Source of the DNA: Onchocerca lupi
Lineage: Eukaryota > Nematoda > Chromadorea > Rhabditida > Onchocercidae
DNA: 64,000 bases
NCBI GenBank assembly: GCA_028564675.1
Contig: JAOVVO010000190.1
Span: 1 to 64,000 of the forward strand
Direction of reading: 5' to 3'
Shown here piece by piece: positions 1 to 11,300 of the stretch. The first letter of the stretch is position 1. Each line of letters opens with the position of its first letter. A program made the translations under genes and the position numbers. The notes under the pieces are model-generated. The model had not been told where the DNA came from. It did not search any database and saw only the letters and a program-made list of their open reading frames with translations.

Positions 1-981
1 ATATATAAAATTATTTTAACATCCAACATATATTACATTAAGCAACATAAGTATTCTGTTGCTATGTCATATAAGAAGTTTTCAGCAAAAGATTTACTAC
101 AAAATGAACAATTATTTCAATTTCTATTCCCATTTTGTAATCCTACTTCTTCATACTTATTTACTCAAACTTTCCTATTAAAGAATGTGTCAAAATAATA
201 CTATAACATATAAAAGCAACATATCTTCAAACAGTATAGTCAAATTATTCCAAAACTTAATGGCTGGTTAATAAATCGGAATGGGTTCATAATAGTTACA
301 GTTCTTCAGTCCAAAATCGAACTTCGTGACGAGAAATTTTATAAAAATGAAATCCCATCTCGACAGTTAGCTAACAAATTCTTGAAAATGCCTTCACCAA
401 GTTTTCACAAATCCTGACGACACTTGCATAAATCCCTCTGGTACTCCGAGAATCTCTAGAAAATAAATCCACTACCAACCACAGTTTCGGAAATAATGTA
501 ATAATTCAAAACCCTAACGTACGCCCGAAAATTCATCCCCAGGGCGACTTACGCTTAAACTTCAGGCATACGACATCATCTATACGATGTCAAAAATTGC
601 TCTTTTTGGGCTAAGGATTTTGCTTGAAGGGAGAGGTGGTGTGCGGGTGTGAGTTAGATGAAATTTGCAAACGGATTAAGAAGAAGTCGATGGGGTGGCA
701 AAGTCCGGGGAGTGAGGGGTTTATTCCGGATCAGGAGAAGTGTAATATACTGTAAACTCCCCATTACTCTTTTAACTGTCAGAAAGATTGAATCAAAGTT
801 TGGGATTGAGCAAGAATTGCATTACTGTTATGGTTAAGGTTGGACAATATCAGTAATTATACAATTATAATCCATTCTGAGTTCAATGATTCATCTGTAA
901 TTCGGGAACTCGTTTCATTGTCATTGAATTGACAATGATATTTATTTATGTGTTTTTTTTTTCCTTTCAGGATTTGCAGAA
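1..981. other. Left flank and upstream region of rpl-38
   Basis: No gene is recognised in this stretch. It contains a somewhat more GC-rich patch (about 530-730) that is pyrimidine-rich on the minus strand and may be promoter sequence. A 59-codon open frame starting at 658 runs to a stop at about 836 but is Arg-rich with no recognisable domain, so I do not call it. A TTTTTTTCCTTTCAG acceptor ends at 970, eleven bases before the rpl-38 ATG, with no upstream exon visible. This suggests spliced-leader trans-splicing there. Confidence 0.5.
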
Positions 982-1825
982 ATGCCCCGACAAATAACCG
1001 AAATCAAGGAATTCCTGATGACTGCTCGGAGGAAGGATGCGAAATCGGTCAAAATTAAGAAGAATCCGGATAATGTGAAATTCAAGGTGCGATGCAGCAA
1101 ATATCTCTATACTCTCGTTATTCAGGTAAGCAAATAGTCTAACTATAACGATCTTTTTAGATCTTTAGTTTTTTCTTTTTCTTACTTCATACGAAATGAC
1201 ATGAAATTCTGCTTACTTCACATTGATTTCATTTAGTCCCTTTACTTGCATCACGTAAAATGAGGTTAATTATTCCAATCATTAATTCTTGATTATTGGA
1301 CCCATCTTTGTTTAATGATAATTTGATTTCTAAATATTCTACTCGTAATAGTTATCGTTCTTCTGTTGAGTTTCATATCTATTAGTGAATTCTCGACAGT
1401 GAAGGATTTGACTTTGCTAATATTGATTGATCATATCGGATTAGGAGTTAAAAGGATGAAAGCAAGATTTCCAAGTGGTACAAATCGGCTTAAAATCCAT
1501 AAAAGCAGACAGCACTTGTCATTTTTTTTCGGTGCTATCGTTCTTTTTCTGAATGGGAAAGTTCCTTCAGAATGCTTCTTATTCGGCCATTTTAATATAA
1601 TATTTCGTTTTGTTACGATGTTCAGAAGGATGTGATATATTTGGGAAAAGTTTAAAATGTTTTGCTTGGAATAATGTTTTTTAATCTCAAGAACTTAATT
1701 TTTCAATTCACATGAAAATGTAATTTCCGAATCATTGCAAAAAATATACTTTTCAGGATAAAGAAAAGGCTGAAAAATTGAAGCAGTCATTGCCGCCAGG
1801 TCTTCAAGTAAAAGAGCTGAAATGA
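982..1825 (+). CDS. rpl-38: 60S ribosomal protein L38 (eL38)
   Basis: Two exons, 982-1125 and 1757-1825, join in phase 0 to give 70 residues, the usual length of eukaryotic L38. The protein starts MPRQITEIKEFLMTARRKDA and ends GLQVKELK, both family hallmarks; the Lys-rich KIKKN segment and the RCSKYLYTLV strand follow in order. L38 is a small protein of the large cytosolic ribosomal subunit. The start is fixed by homology and by the trans-splice-like acceptor ending at 970. The intron (1126-1756) has a GTAAGC donor and a TTTTCAG acceptor. A 270-base open frame inside the intron has no coding character. Identification is by family recognition; the gene looks intact. Confidence 0.97.
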
Positions 1826-2346
1826 TAGATATGATTCTGATTACGATATCTTCTGTTAATTTCGTTTCGGTATGGCATATTAATTTTGATTGTTGTGTGA
1901 TTTTTTGTGTAAATCTTGGATAAACAAATTTTTTGAATTAGTTGTAGTTCACATCTTAGAACTGATTCTGCTTAGTTTATAAATGAGTTAAAATACTGCA
2001 TATTATCATTGAGACACGGGAATTTGGGCAATTATCAATTGTAGATGTTTATGCATGACTCATATACAATAAGAATGTTTTGCGCTGCATAGAATGAATG
2101 AATTTAGTAGAGTGGAAGAGATTTTTTTATCAGACATTTCTAATACATTATTTGACGAGATTATTGAAAATCAATTCCATTTGTTTTTATTAAGTTTTAG
2201 CCTTGGATGGTGCTAAACATCAGGTATGTTCCTGCAAAGGAATAAATTAGCTTCCGGAACTATTCTACTTCCGGGATGAAAGTGAAAATCTTGAAGTAAA
2301 AATTACCAAAATTCAAATTTGCATCAAATTATAGAGTTCAAAAAGC
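1826..2346. other. Intergenic region between convergent rpl-38 and the receptor gene
   Basis: AT-rich sequence that should hold the 3' untranslated regions of rpl-38 (plus) and of the Cys-loop receptor gene (minus), whose stop codon is at 2347-2349. I see no further gene. Confidence 0.6.
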
Positions 2347-5300
2347 TCAAAAACATGTCTGATGTATTGGGGTAGTTTTCATCCATGGGCACTTGAGGTT
2401 AGCTTGGCCGCATGGGCTATGTCCAATAGCGCAATACCAATCGTGATAAAAGAAAAGAAATACGGTCACAGCAACCAATAAAACATAAAATGATAATGAA
2501 ATAATTTCCAAACGTCGAATCACTCGTTGCCATCTGCTTCGCAAATTGTCTTGTGGCATAAGATTCATCATTTCCGAACTGGAATTTTGCAGATATAATT
2601 CCATTATTAAGTATCTAGGTGAATTTAATCAAGTCTTTTAGCATCTTCAAATCTTTAGTATTTCCAAAAATTCCAAAAAAGTCTCGAAATGCATGGCTGA
2701 AAAATATTATGGAATGATTTCTTTGAAATGTTTAAATTACTCGGATATCTAGAAATGATAGCTATAAATTGTAGCAAGTATATCATATTGCTTTTGATGA
2801 TAATTTAGTTTGAATAAGCATTTTAATAGGAAATGATATATTTCTTCATATATCGCTTCGTTATAATATATTTTATGGTTTCACTGACTGAAAAGTTTTT
2901 CCCTCATTCATTAATTCGGAAGCAATATCCAACAAGAAAAAAAGGAAAAAAAATGGACGTATAGTTTAAATGACGAAATAAATTTACTAATTTATAAAAT
3001 TTAGAATGTCCCTAATACTTTCAATTCTTTTTTCCTTTTTATTGCGATTTATCATCATTGTTTTTAAATGAAAATTAAATTAATTTCAAACAGAAATTAA
3101 TAAACATTATGAACAAACCGTATTGCAATAACGCATGCTTCGATATTTCTTATCGTATCGATTAAATATTCCCATGATTGATTGCATTCTTGTTCAATGT
3201 CATCATAATCTGTCATCAAATTAGATGTAATGGCAAATCGTCTCCTGAGTATAGGTGGTGGAGAAAGCCTTGCTGAATCATTCTATAATTCTAATTAGGC
3301 ATCTTATATTAATTAAAATAAATGCAGTTGTTGAGGAAAAGCAAATACTGGAATTAATATTATATCTAAAATAAAGATTATCATTATTACACTGAAAAAT
3401 TTATCTAATATATATATATATATATATATGTATATGTATATATATTATCTAAAGATATATATGTATGTATAATCCAATTAAAAATTTTTCAAACCAGAAA
3501 TATGAGATAAAAATATTAATTTATTAAATTATTGGGAAAGAAAATTTGTAAGTTTATACAAGATTTCAATTTGCACTAACCTTCGAAGGAAATTATTTAT
3601 ATATATTGAAAAATGATTAAGTCAATTAACTTACATGTGCGATTAGCCGTTTATTGAAATCATTCGAGGGAATAGAACTAAAATAAATATTACTTTGAGG
3701 TAATGAATATTTAATCATACTGAAATTAATTCCATCCATAAAACTGTATCTGATTTGATTTCTAATAGTAAAGCGATATCAATATATTTATGTAAATGAA
3801 TACATTAGCATAGATTGTTTGATTGAATTAAATTGATCGTTGATTAAATATATTTAAATAATATTTGACTTGCTTATTTAAATTCAAAAAACGATTACGG
3901 TAAAAATCCTGTATTTATGTCGAATGAAAGCCAATGTAAATACCATGGTATGTGATTTTTACGTCTTAAATCTTTTTCCAAAAAAACAAACATTGATGTG
4001 GTAACTGTTGATGAGCCAATTATTGCCAGTAAGATAAAATAAAATAAACCTATAAAATTTAATTCCAAATTTATACGTAATTATTTAAAATATTCGAGAA
4101 AAGAAAATTTATCATTAATAGGAAGGTATAAATGAAATAAATGCAATTTTCCTTCTTTTTCTTTCTGGAATAAAATTCGTTTAAAAAGAAATAATTCCAG
4201 ATCCGGAATTGCTTAAGATAGCAATCATTTATTCAAAAATTAAAAAACTTATATAAAACTTATGTAAAATTAGCATTAAACAATTTTTAATTTCGGAAGC
4301 AGAAAGAAAAAGAATAAGAAAGAAAGTGATTTCTTAAATTTTGTTTTTTTATCTCTCAGTGTGAAATTTGTTGCAAAATTGGACCAAAAAAAAAAAAAAA
4401 TTAATGAAATTCAATTAATTTTATCGCCAAATCCTCCTCTTCATTTCCCAACAATTTTGGTTAATTTCTCGTTGTTACTTTGTAAAAAAAAGAAAAAAAA
4501 AGTACTCGTAAAAATTCATGCAATTGAGAATAGTTTGAACACGTTTCGTCCCACAATTCCTCTAATCATTCAATTTACCGAATATAGCAGCTTCATTACG
4601 TACTCCATCTATTCTGAGGGAATCTTCAGAGGGAACCAGCTACTAGATAGTTCGATTAGTCTTTCGCCCCTATACCAAAGTCAGGCGATCGATTTGCACG
4701 TCAGAATCGCTTCGGATATATGCGAATTTTTTTTTCTCCTCGTAAATTCTCATAAAAATATCAGAAGAAATTTCTTTATCACTGGTCAGTCCAGCTAGTC
4801 TATAAGGGTATGCGTGGTGAATAAATTGGTTCGCTAATGAAGGCGGGGTCAAAAATTCAGTTCGTTCACTTATTTTTACCTGTAATAGGTGTGGTACGTA
4901 AAAAAAAGTGGGTATATAAAACCATGCGCCTATTCTAATGCAACGTTGTTTCAAAATTTCAAAGCAATGATGAAGAACTTGTCAAGTTATGTGGTAGTAA
5001 CAGGGAACATTTACATTTTTATTTATATAGATTGAAAACTTTCCTCATTAAAAATGAATTCACATTTGAAAATTTGATATGTTTAAAAATGAATATCATT
5101 TATTAAGTAAATACCTGTCTATTTTAGACTTTATAAAATCATTGAAATAAAAAGATTGAAAAGTTTTTTTTTCTTACCATAATAATAATTCAAAATAAAT
5201 ACTAACCAATTAATGGAATACCGGAAAATGAACCACGTCCTTTTCGCGAACTTGACATGCTAAATTTTGGCATATCTTCAACAATGGCAAGTAAGATGAC

Positions 5301-8300
5301 ACTCATACTCATTAATGTCATTATACCAAGTCGAAATTTTGCATCTCTTAAAATTTGAATGAAAATATTATTATTAAAATTAATTTTAGCTTTTTTCTTT
5401 CTCCCTTCCTTTAGAACCAATTAATCAATTTTTCTTCTCCAGTAACTTATATCATATAATTTAATTTATAAATTTTTTTAATGCATAATTTTACTTTTTT
5501 ACACATTGATTGAATTCGATCGAAATTAAGCAACACGTTACCTCATTCTACCGCTTGTACTTGGTGTGTGAAATCCGATAACAGCTACTAAAGTAATAAT
5601 TGTACTTGGTATAACTAAGTTAAAAACTGAAAACAAAAATAAATTAGTTGGAAAAAATTAAAATTTTTAGTTAAGAAAAATGACAATTTTTTTGTAAAGA
5701 ACTGATTTTTTTTTAATTTGAATTTTAATAGACTAATGTTAATGAAATAAATTATACCATAGTAGAAGCTTTGTCGAATTAATACAAGATCCATAATAAT
5801 CATTTCCCAAAATAATGGTGGATCCAAGTAATCATAGAGGAAACTGTCAGATACAATATGGCTATGACCCTTAGAAATTGAAAATTGGTTCTTCAATTTA
5901 TGTAGATTAAATAAAAGAAATCTTAGATTAAAATATGATAAATTTTTGAAAATTCAGCAATATAATTCGTTGGGATATCTTTGAGATATGATAAACATTG
6001 GTGTATCTTTGGGATACAATAAACTTTGAGATTTTTAGCAAATTTTGAGGATATGGCGGAATTGCAGGAATAAGGATATATTTAAAAGTTTCGAAAATAT
6101 GGTAGAACTACAAAAGTTTTGAGGATATAATAAAACCATGGAAATATTGAGAATATGGTAAAACTACAGAAACTTTGAGAATGCCATAAAATAGGTCAAT
6201 ATATTTCTGAACTGCTATCATTTGGAATGATGAATAGAATAAAAATGACAAATTTGATAAAATGCTAATAGGTATATCATTTGTTTTAACAAATCTATTC
6301 TATCAAATACAATTCTTGAATTTACAAATTGTTAATGGCAGTCCAGAAAAAATTTATCAAAAGGCAAAATATCACTAAGAGTAATTGGAAATTAATTTTT
6401 TTTGACTAACATTTAAAAATGAAAAAATATGTTAAATATATTTCCAAATCAATTTTCAATCCACTTTTTATTTTTGGATTAAATGACACACACTTTAACT
6501 GTTCACTTCATATTATGACAACAAATCCGAATAAACTAGTCACTTTTACAGTGATTAATTTTATTTAGTCACTGGAAAAATCGATCACAATTTGTGAAAA
6601 AATCATAAACTTAAAAATTATGTTGCAATTATTTCAGACTAACACCAACCGAATCAAGCTGCCATTCTTGATTGTCATAGAAATCGATCAAGCTAAGATC
6701 ATTGGAATACAAGGAATATTTGATCGAATCATTAGAATGAGCCCAGGAGCCAAACAGCAGTGTACATTGCTGACTGGAAAAAAGGGAATAAAAAATATGA
6801 ATTTTACAAAATGTGTTCGAAAAAAAAAAGGATGTTAAATCTAAGATGAAGAAAGTAACGAATAATTTGATAACTGATAGAAATTTCAAGTTTTTCATAA
6901 AATTTGGAATTGTTGAAGTTTAAATTTTACTAATAATTAATAAACACAACATCATATTTTCTCTCATATCCAATCTAGTGATACAAAATTAGATTTTATC
7001 GATTTTAATTCAATTTTTAACAAACGAATAAGAGCTTTGCACACTAAGCTGCTGATTATTGAGACTGTGTTTTCTAAAATGATTTTTTAATAACTATGTA
7101 TTCAAAACAGTTAAATTTTATCTCACATTGTTGCATTATTTGTATTTTAAATGAATATTTGAAAGAAACAAAATGAAATCTTTATACATATAGCATAAAG
7201 TTGAAATTAATTAAGTTTAAAACGAATCAAAACATTCTTTATTTTTTTTATTTTTTTTTATTTTGTTGCTAATCGAATGAAACTAACATATCGAAAGGGA
7301 AAAATTTAACATCCAATTTGCATAATGATTCGGTTGAATAAGGCAAATAATAGCGAACATTTCCGGTATAATTTACACGAACATCATTATTGCTCAGTAA
7401 TTTTACTGCTTGATTAAAGTGATGACTAAAATTTACAAATTTTCTGCTGTCTTCAATTATAATATACAAATATGTCTTCATTTTTTGTCGAACATATGAT
7501 AAGAACTATATCTATAAATATGTCGGTATAATATAATAATTAAATACTAATATATGTATAGAATGTGTAAATATACTTGCATTTCAAACATTGATATTAA
7601 TTATGGTCATATATAAATTAGTGCTTATAAATATAATTATTTATTTTTATTTTCATATATTAATTAATATCAATATTTAATTGAAGAAATGATTCATAAT
7701 TTAACAAAAAAAAAAAAAAAAAAAAAATGAAGTCAATGTATGGAAATACATGACTCATTAGAAAATTTATGTAATTAATAACCAATTAACAGATTTAATT
7801 GAAATTATAACAATTTCAATCTATGCTTGAATTAAGATCTAAAATAGCAGCAAAAATTTACCTGTAATAAAGGGAAAATTCTGGAATCCAAATATCATTT
7901 GAGGAAAGGAAAATTTCGGTAGCACCATCATAATCTTTTGGATTCCATTGTAAGAAGTCATCTTTCCAGTACTAAAATAAGATTTCAAATAATAATTTTA
8001 GATATATGTCACTTTCAAATATTTATTGTTTCTTTATTTTGAACAAAAATTGCATAATTATAATCGCACTTAATAAAAATGAAAATGATGGGTAAGTAAA
8101 AAAAGGAAAAAATTTTTAAAACAGAATTGAAACTTGGAAAAATAAATTAATAAGAATTCAAAATGCTTATGGCAAATTTTGTGATAATTTCATTGGGCAA
8201 CAAAAAAAAAAATATTAATAAATGCAAAAGCTAAGTTGACGAAAACTCTCCTGTGACTGCTTAATAATTTATTAAATGAAAATAAAAACTACTTGCTTGA

Positions 8301-11300
8301 TATTTAATTGTGTGAAGAAGTTGTTTTTTTCCACAATCTCAATTGATTTTTTCTCAAGCAATTTTAGTTTACTGCTTTACAACTTTTATGAAAATTAAAA
8401 GAATGCGAGACAATTTTCTACAATTCCAAATTTTCATAAAATTTATGAGAAATAATAAAATTGAACCGATAGAAAATGAAAAGAAATTTTTAACAAAATG
8501 TTTATTGTATTTATAACGATAATAATAATAATAATAATTAAGCGGTAAGAAAATCATGGATAAAAAAAATTAAAATTAATAATTTAAAAAATTTTTTCCG
8601 ATTTCATTGATTATATTTGTCATCTTCTAAATGACTGAAACTAACGTAGACACCGAAATTTCTGCAATGTGGAATCTTTCACAAAAAAAAAAAAAAGAAA
8701 GAAAGAAAAAATTGATAAAATATTATAGATACAATATGAAACACATTTGAAAATTCAAAATATTTCGTGATGAAGTCAATTTGAAATTAAGTTGGATGAT
8801 TACTGTATAATGATAGCGAAAAAGTGAAGTGTTCGTCATCATTTTGATAATTCTTTCTCTCACCAACAACCATCACGGAACAATAATAAATGAGCCATTT
8901 CAAACTTTCACAACTCATCTTCTCTTCCCCGCCATCTTTTTCCCTTTTCCTTATTTCCTGTTCTTTTCTCCCCGACACTCTCGATCCCATCTTTCTCCGT
9001 TTCCCGAAATTTCGTTTTTTTTTTTTTTTTTTTTTTTTTAAATGCATACCAACAATTGTCAACCGATTTGTCGCATGCCTTTCATTGTCGATTGTTTTTA
9101 TTACTTTTTTTTCATTATTATATACAATTAAATTTTGTTAAAATCAAAAAAAATTATGATGATAATTCCAAAATTATCAATCTAAATATGATAATTCAAG
9201 TTTCCTGAGTCTTGGAATCTAGATCTCACCAATCTTAAAAGAATCTATCTCATAAATCTTGGAATAATCATTGATAATTTAAGTCTTATCAATTTTTGAA
9301 TAGTTATGGTAATAAATCTCCAACTCTTACAAAATCTATTTCTTACAAATCTTGAGATAATCATGGTAATTTAATTCTTATCAATCTTAGAAAATAAATA
9401 GTCTTATAAATCTAGAAATAATCATAATAATCTAAATCTTATCAATGTTATGTTTTTCATGATATAATGGATTATGTACTTTGATCTTTCTTAAACAGTT
9501 ATCGATACTGAATGAATCTATCATTACTAAAATACTAGTACTAAGTAAAATAAAATACTCATTGCAACAAATTACATTTTACACTAGTGAACAATTTTGT
9601 GATTACAATTTATTCACAAAATATCAATCATCAAGTATGACAATTAGAGTTCACATTAATTACTTAATACTCAGTATAATCAATCATTAATTATGCATAT
9701 CAGTACTTGCTATTCACGATAATCATAATAAGAGTTATCATATATGCTAATTCTAATTTAATCAATGGTGATAATATTTTCAACTTATGATAATCATTAT
9801 TAAATCAGTTGTTAATGATAAATTAATGGTGATAAGAATATTATTTGTTTCCTCACTACTATGCTCTCTTAAGCGATCTTTCAAAGTTCATTCTTTTTTC
9901 AAATATTATTAATAAGAATGCACAGCGAATCAACCAAATACTTTTTAATGCTCAAATTTGGGCTAAATAACTTTTCTTCTTACGATATTCAATTTTTTAA
10001 TTATTCAAAAATTAATTACATTAACGGAGAAAATCTGATATGATATTGCAGTTTTTTCGAAAAAAAAAAAATTTTATATCCATCACAAAACATATTTTAT
10101 TTTGCATCGATTTAATTCATTAAAAATTTAACAAGAATTATTAAAATTTAATATTTATTTTTATTACTCGTTTTTAAATTTTTAGAAATAAACATGTCAT
10201 ATTTACCAGACATTTTAATTTCGTTGCTATTAATTGCCAAATTTTTTCCTTTTCAAGTGTGAACGGCCGCCGTAGTGGGACGGACCGAAATGATAGCAGA
10301 TGATGTCCTTTTGTTTAAAAAATTTTTTCAAATTGCATTTAAGCCATTTTAGCTGATTATTTACATTATATAATTTATATGTTATATCATTTAGAGAAAA
10401 AAGAAACTAATTAATTAATACTAATTATTGGAATCAATTAGACAAATACTATTTATAATATTAATTAGTAAGAAACATCACTCAACAATTATTGTTTATT
10501 TGTTTACTAAAAGAAAATAGAGAAAGTTATATAATTAATTATAATATTTTTCTCTCAAATTTAATTTATTTTTAATTTTTGGAGAAACTTTAAAAAGATT
10601 GCTAAAATTGGATTGCTTTTTCAACGTTCATATTCAAATTTAATATTTTTCACTTTGCTAATGTATACGTAATTATATTTTTCAGCAAATTTGCATGCAT
10701 TCTGATGGTACTATAATTTCTAACTCTCATTAATTTTACTTCAAAATTTCAAATTATCAGAACAAAAAAAAAAAAAAAAGAAAAAGAAAAAGAAAAAATG
10801 GACAATTTAAATATTCTATTGATTAAATTTGTATTAGACATTTAATATTTATTAACTGCATAGAATTTGTATGTTAAAAATTATTCATAGGTGATATGTA
10901 ATATGTAATAATGTGATAATATGTATTTCGAGAAGAATTTTCACTTATGCAAATTTCTGTGACTTGATTGTTTCTCAAAAAATTTTTGATAAATGCAACA
11001 AAATAGCGTTATCCATTATTTTATTATTTTAATGATGTTTTTAAGTTTCACTTTTTTTTTCCATTTCTTTTTTCTTTTTCTTTGCTATTTAAGTATCGAA
11101 ATTACATTATAAAAGATTAAAATTTGAATTAGACTTGCTTTCAATGTAAAAATTGATGGGATAATTTTGCAGATTAATAATTTAATGGGTCAAAAATTTC
11201 TCATTATATTTGTAATCAAATGTTTCTATCAAATATCAGCACAAACAACAGAACGAACGAATGAAGGTAAGATGAGTTATTAAATTACGAGTCGATTTAT

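Noticed and set aside
4361..4798. 145-codon open frame on the plus strand
   Set aside because: It runs across the antisense of the 28S rRNA fragment and homopolymer A tracts; it has no domain and no splice context.
4670..4954. 94-codon open frame on the minus strand, first considered as the receptor's intracellular loop
   Set aside because: Part of it is 28S rRNA sequence, and the true M3 and loop exons were found at 4049-3899, 3719-3635 and 3282-3119 with matching phases.
8293..8371. Longer version of receptor exon 2 starting at 8371
   Set aside because: It needs a preceding exon ending in phase 2, while the N-terminal exon ends in phase 0. The acceptor ending at 8338 gives the right phase and better alignment.
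8787..9141. Overlapping open frames on both strands with Lys- or Phe-rich protein
   Set aside because: Created by a long T run and polypyrimidine sequence; low complexity and no conserved motif.
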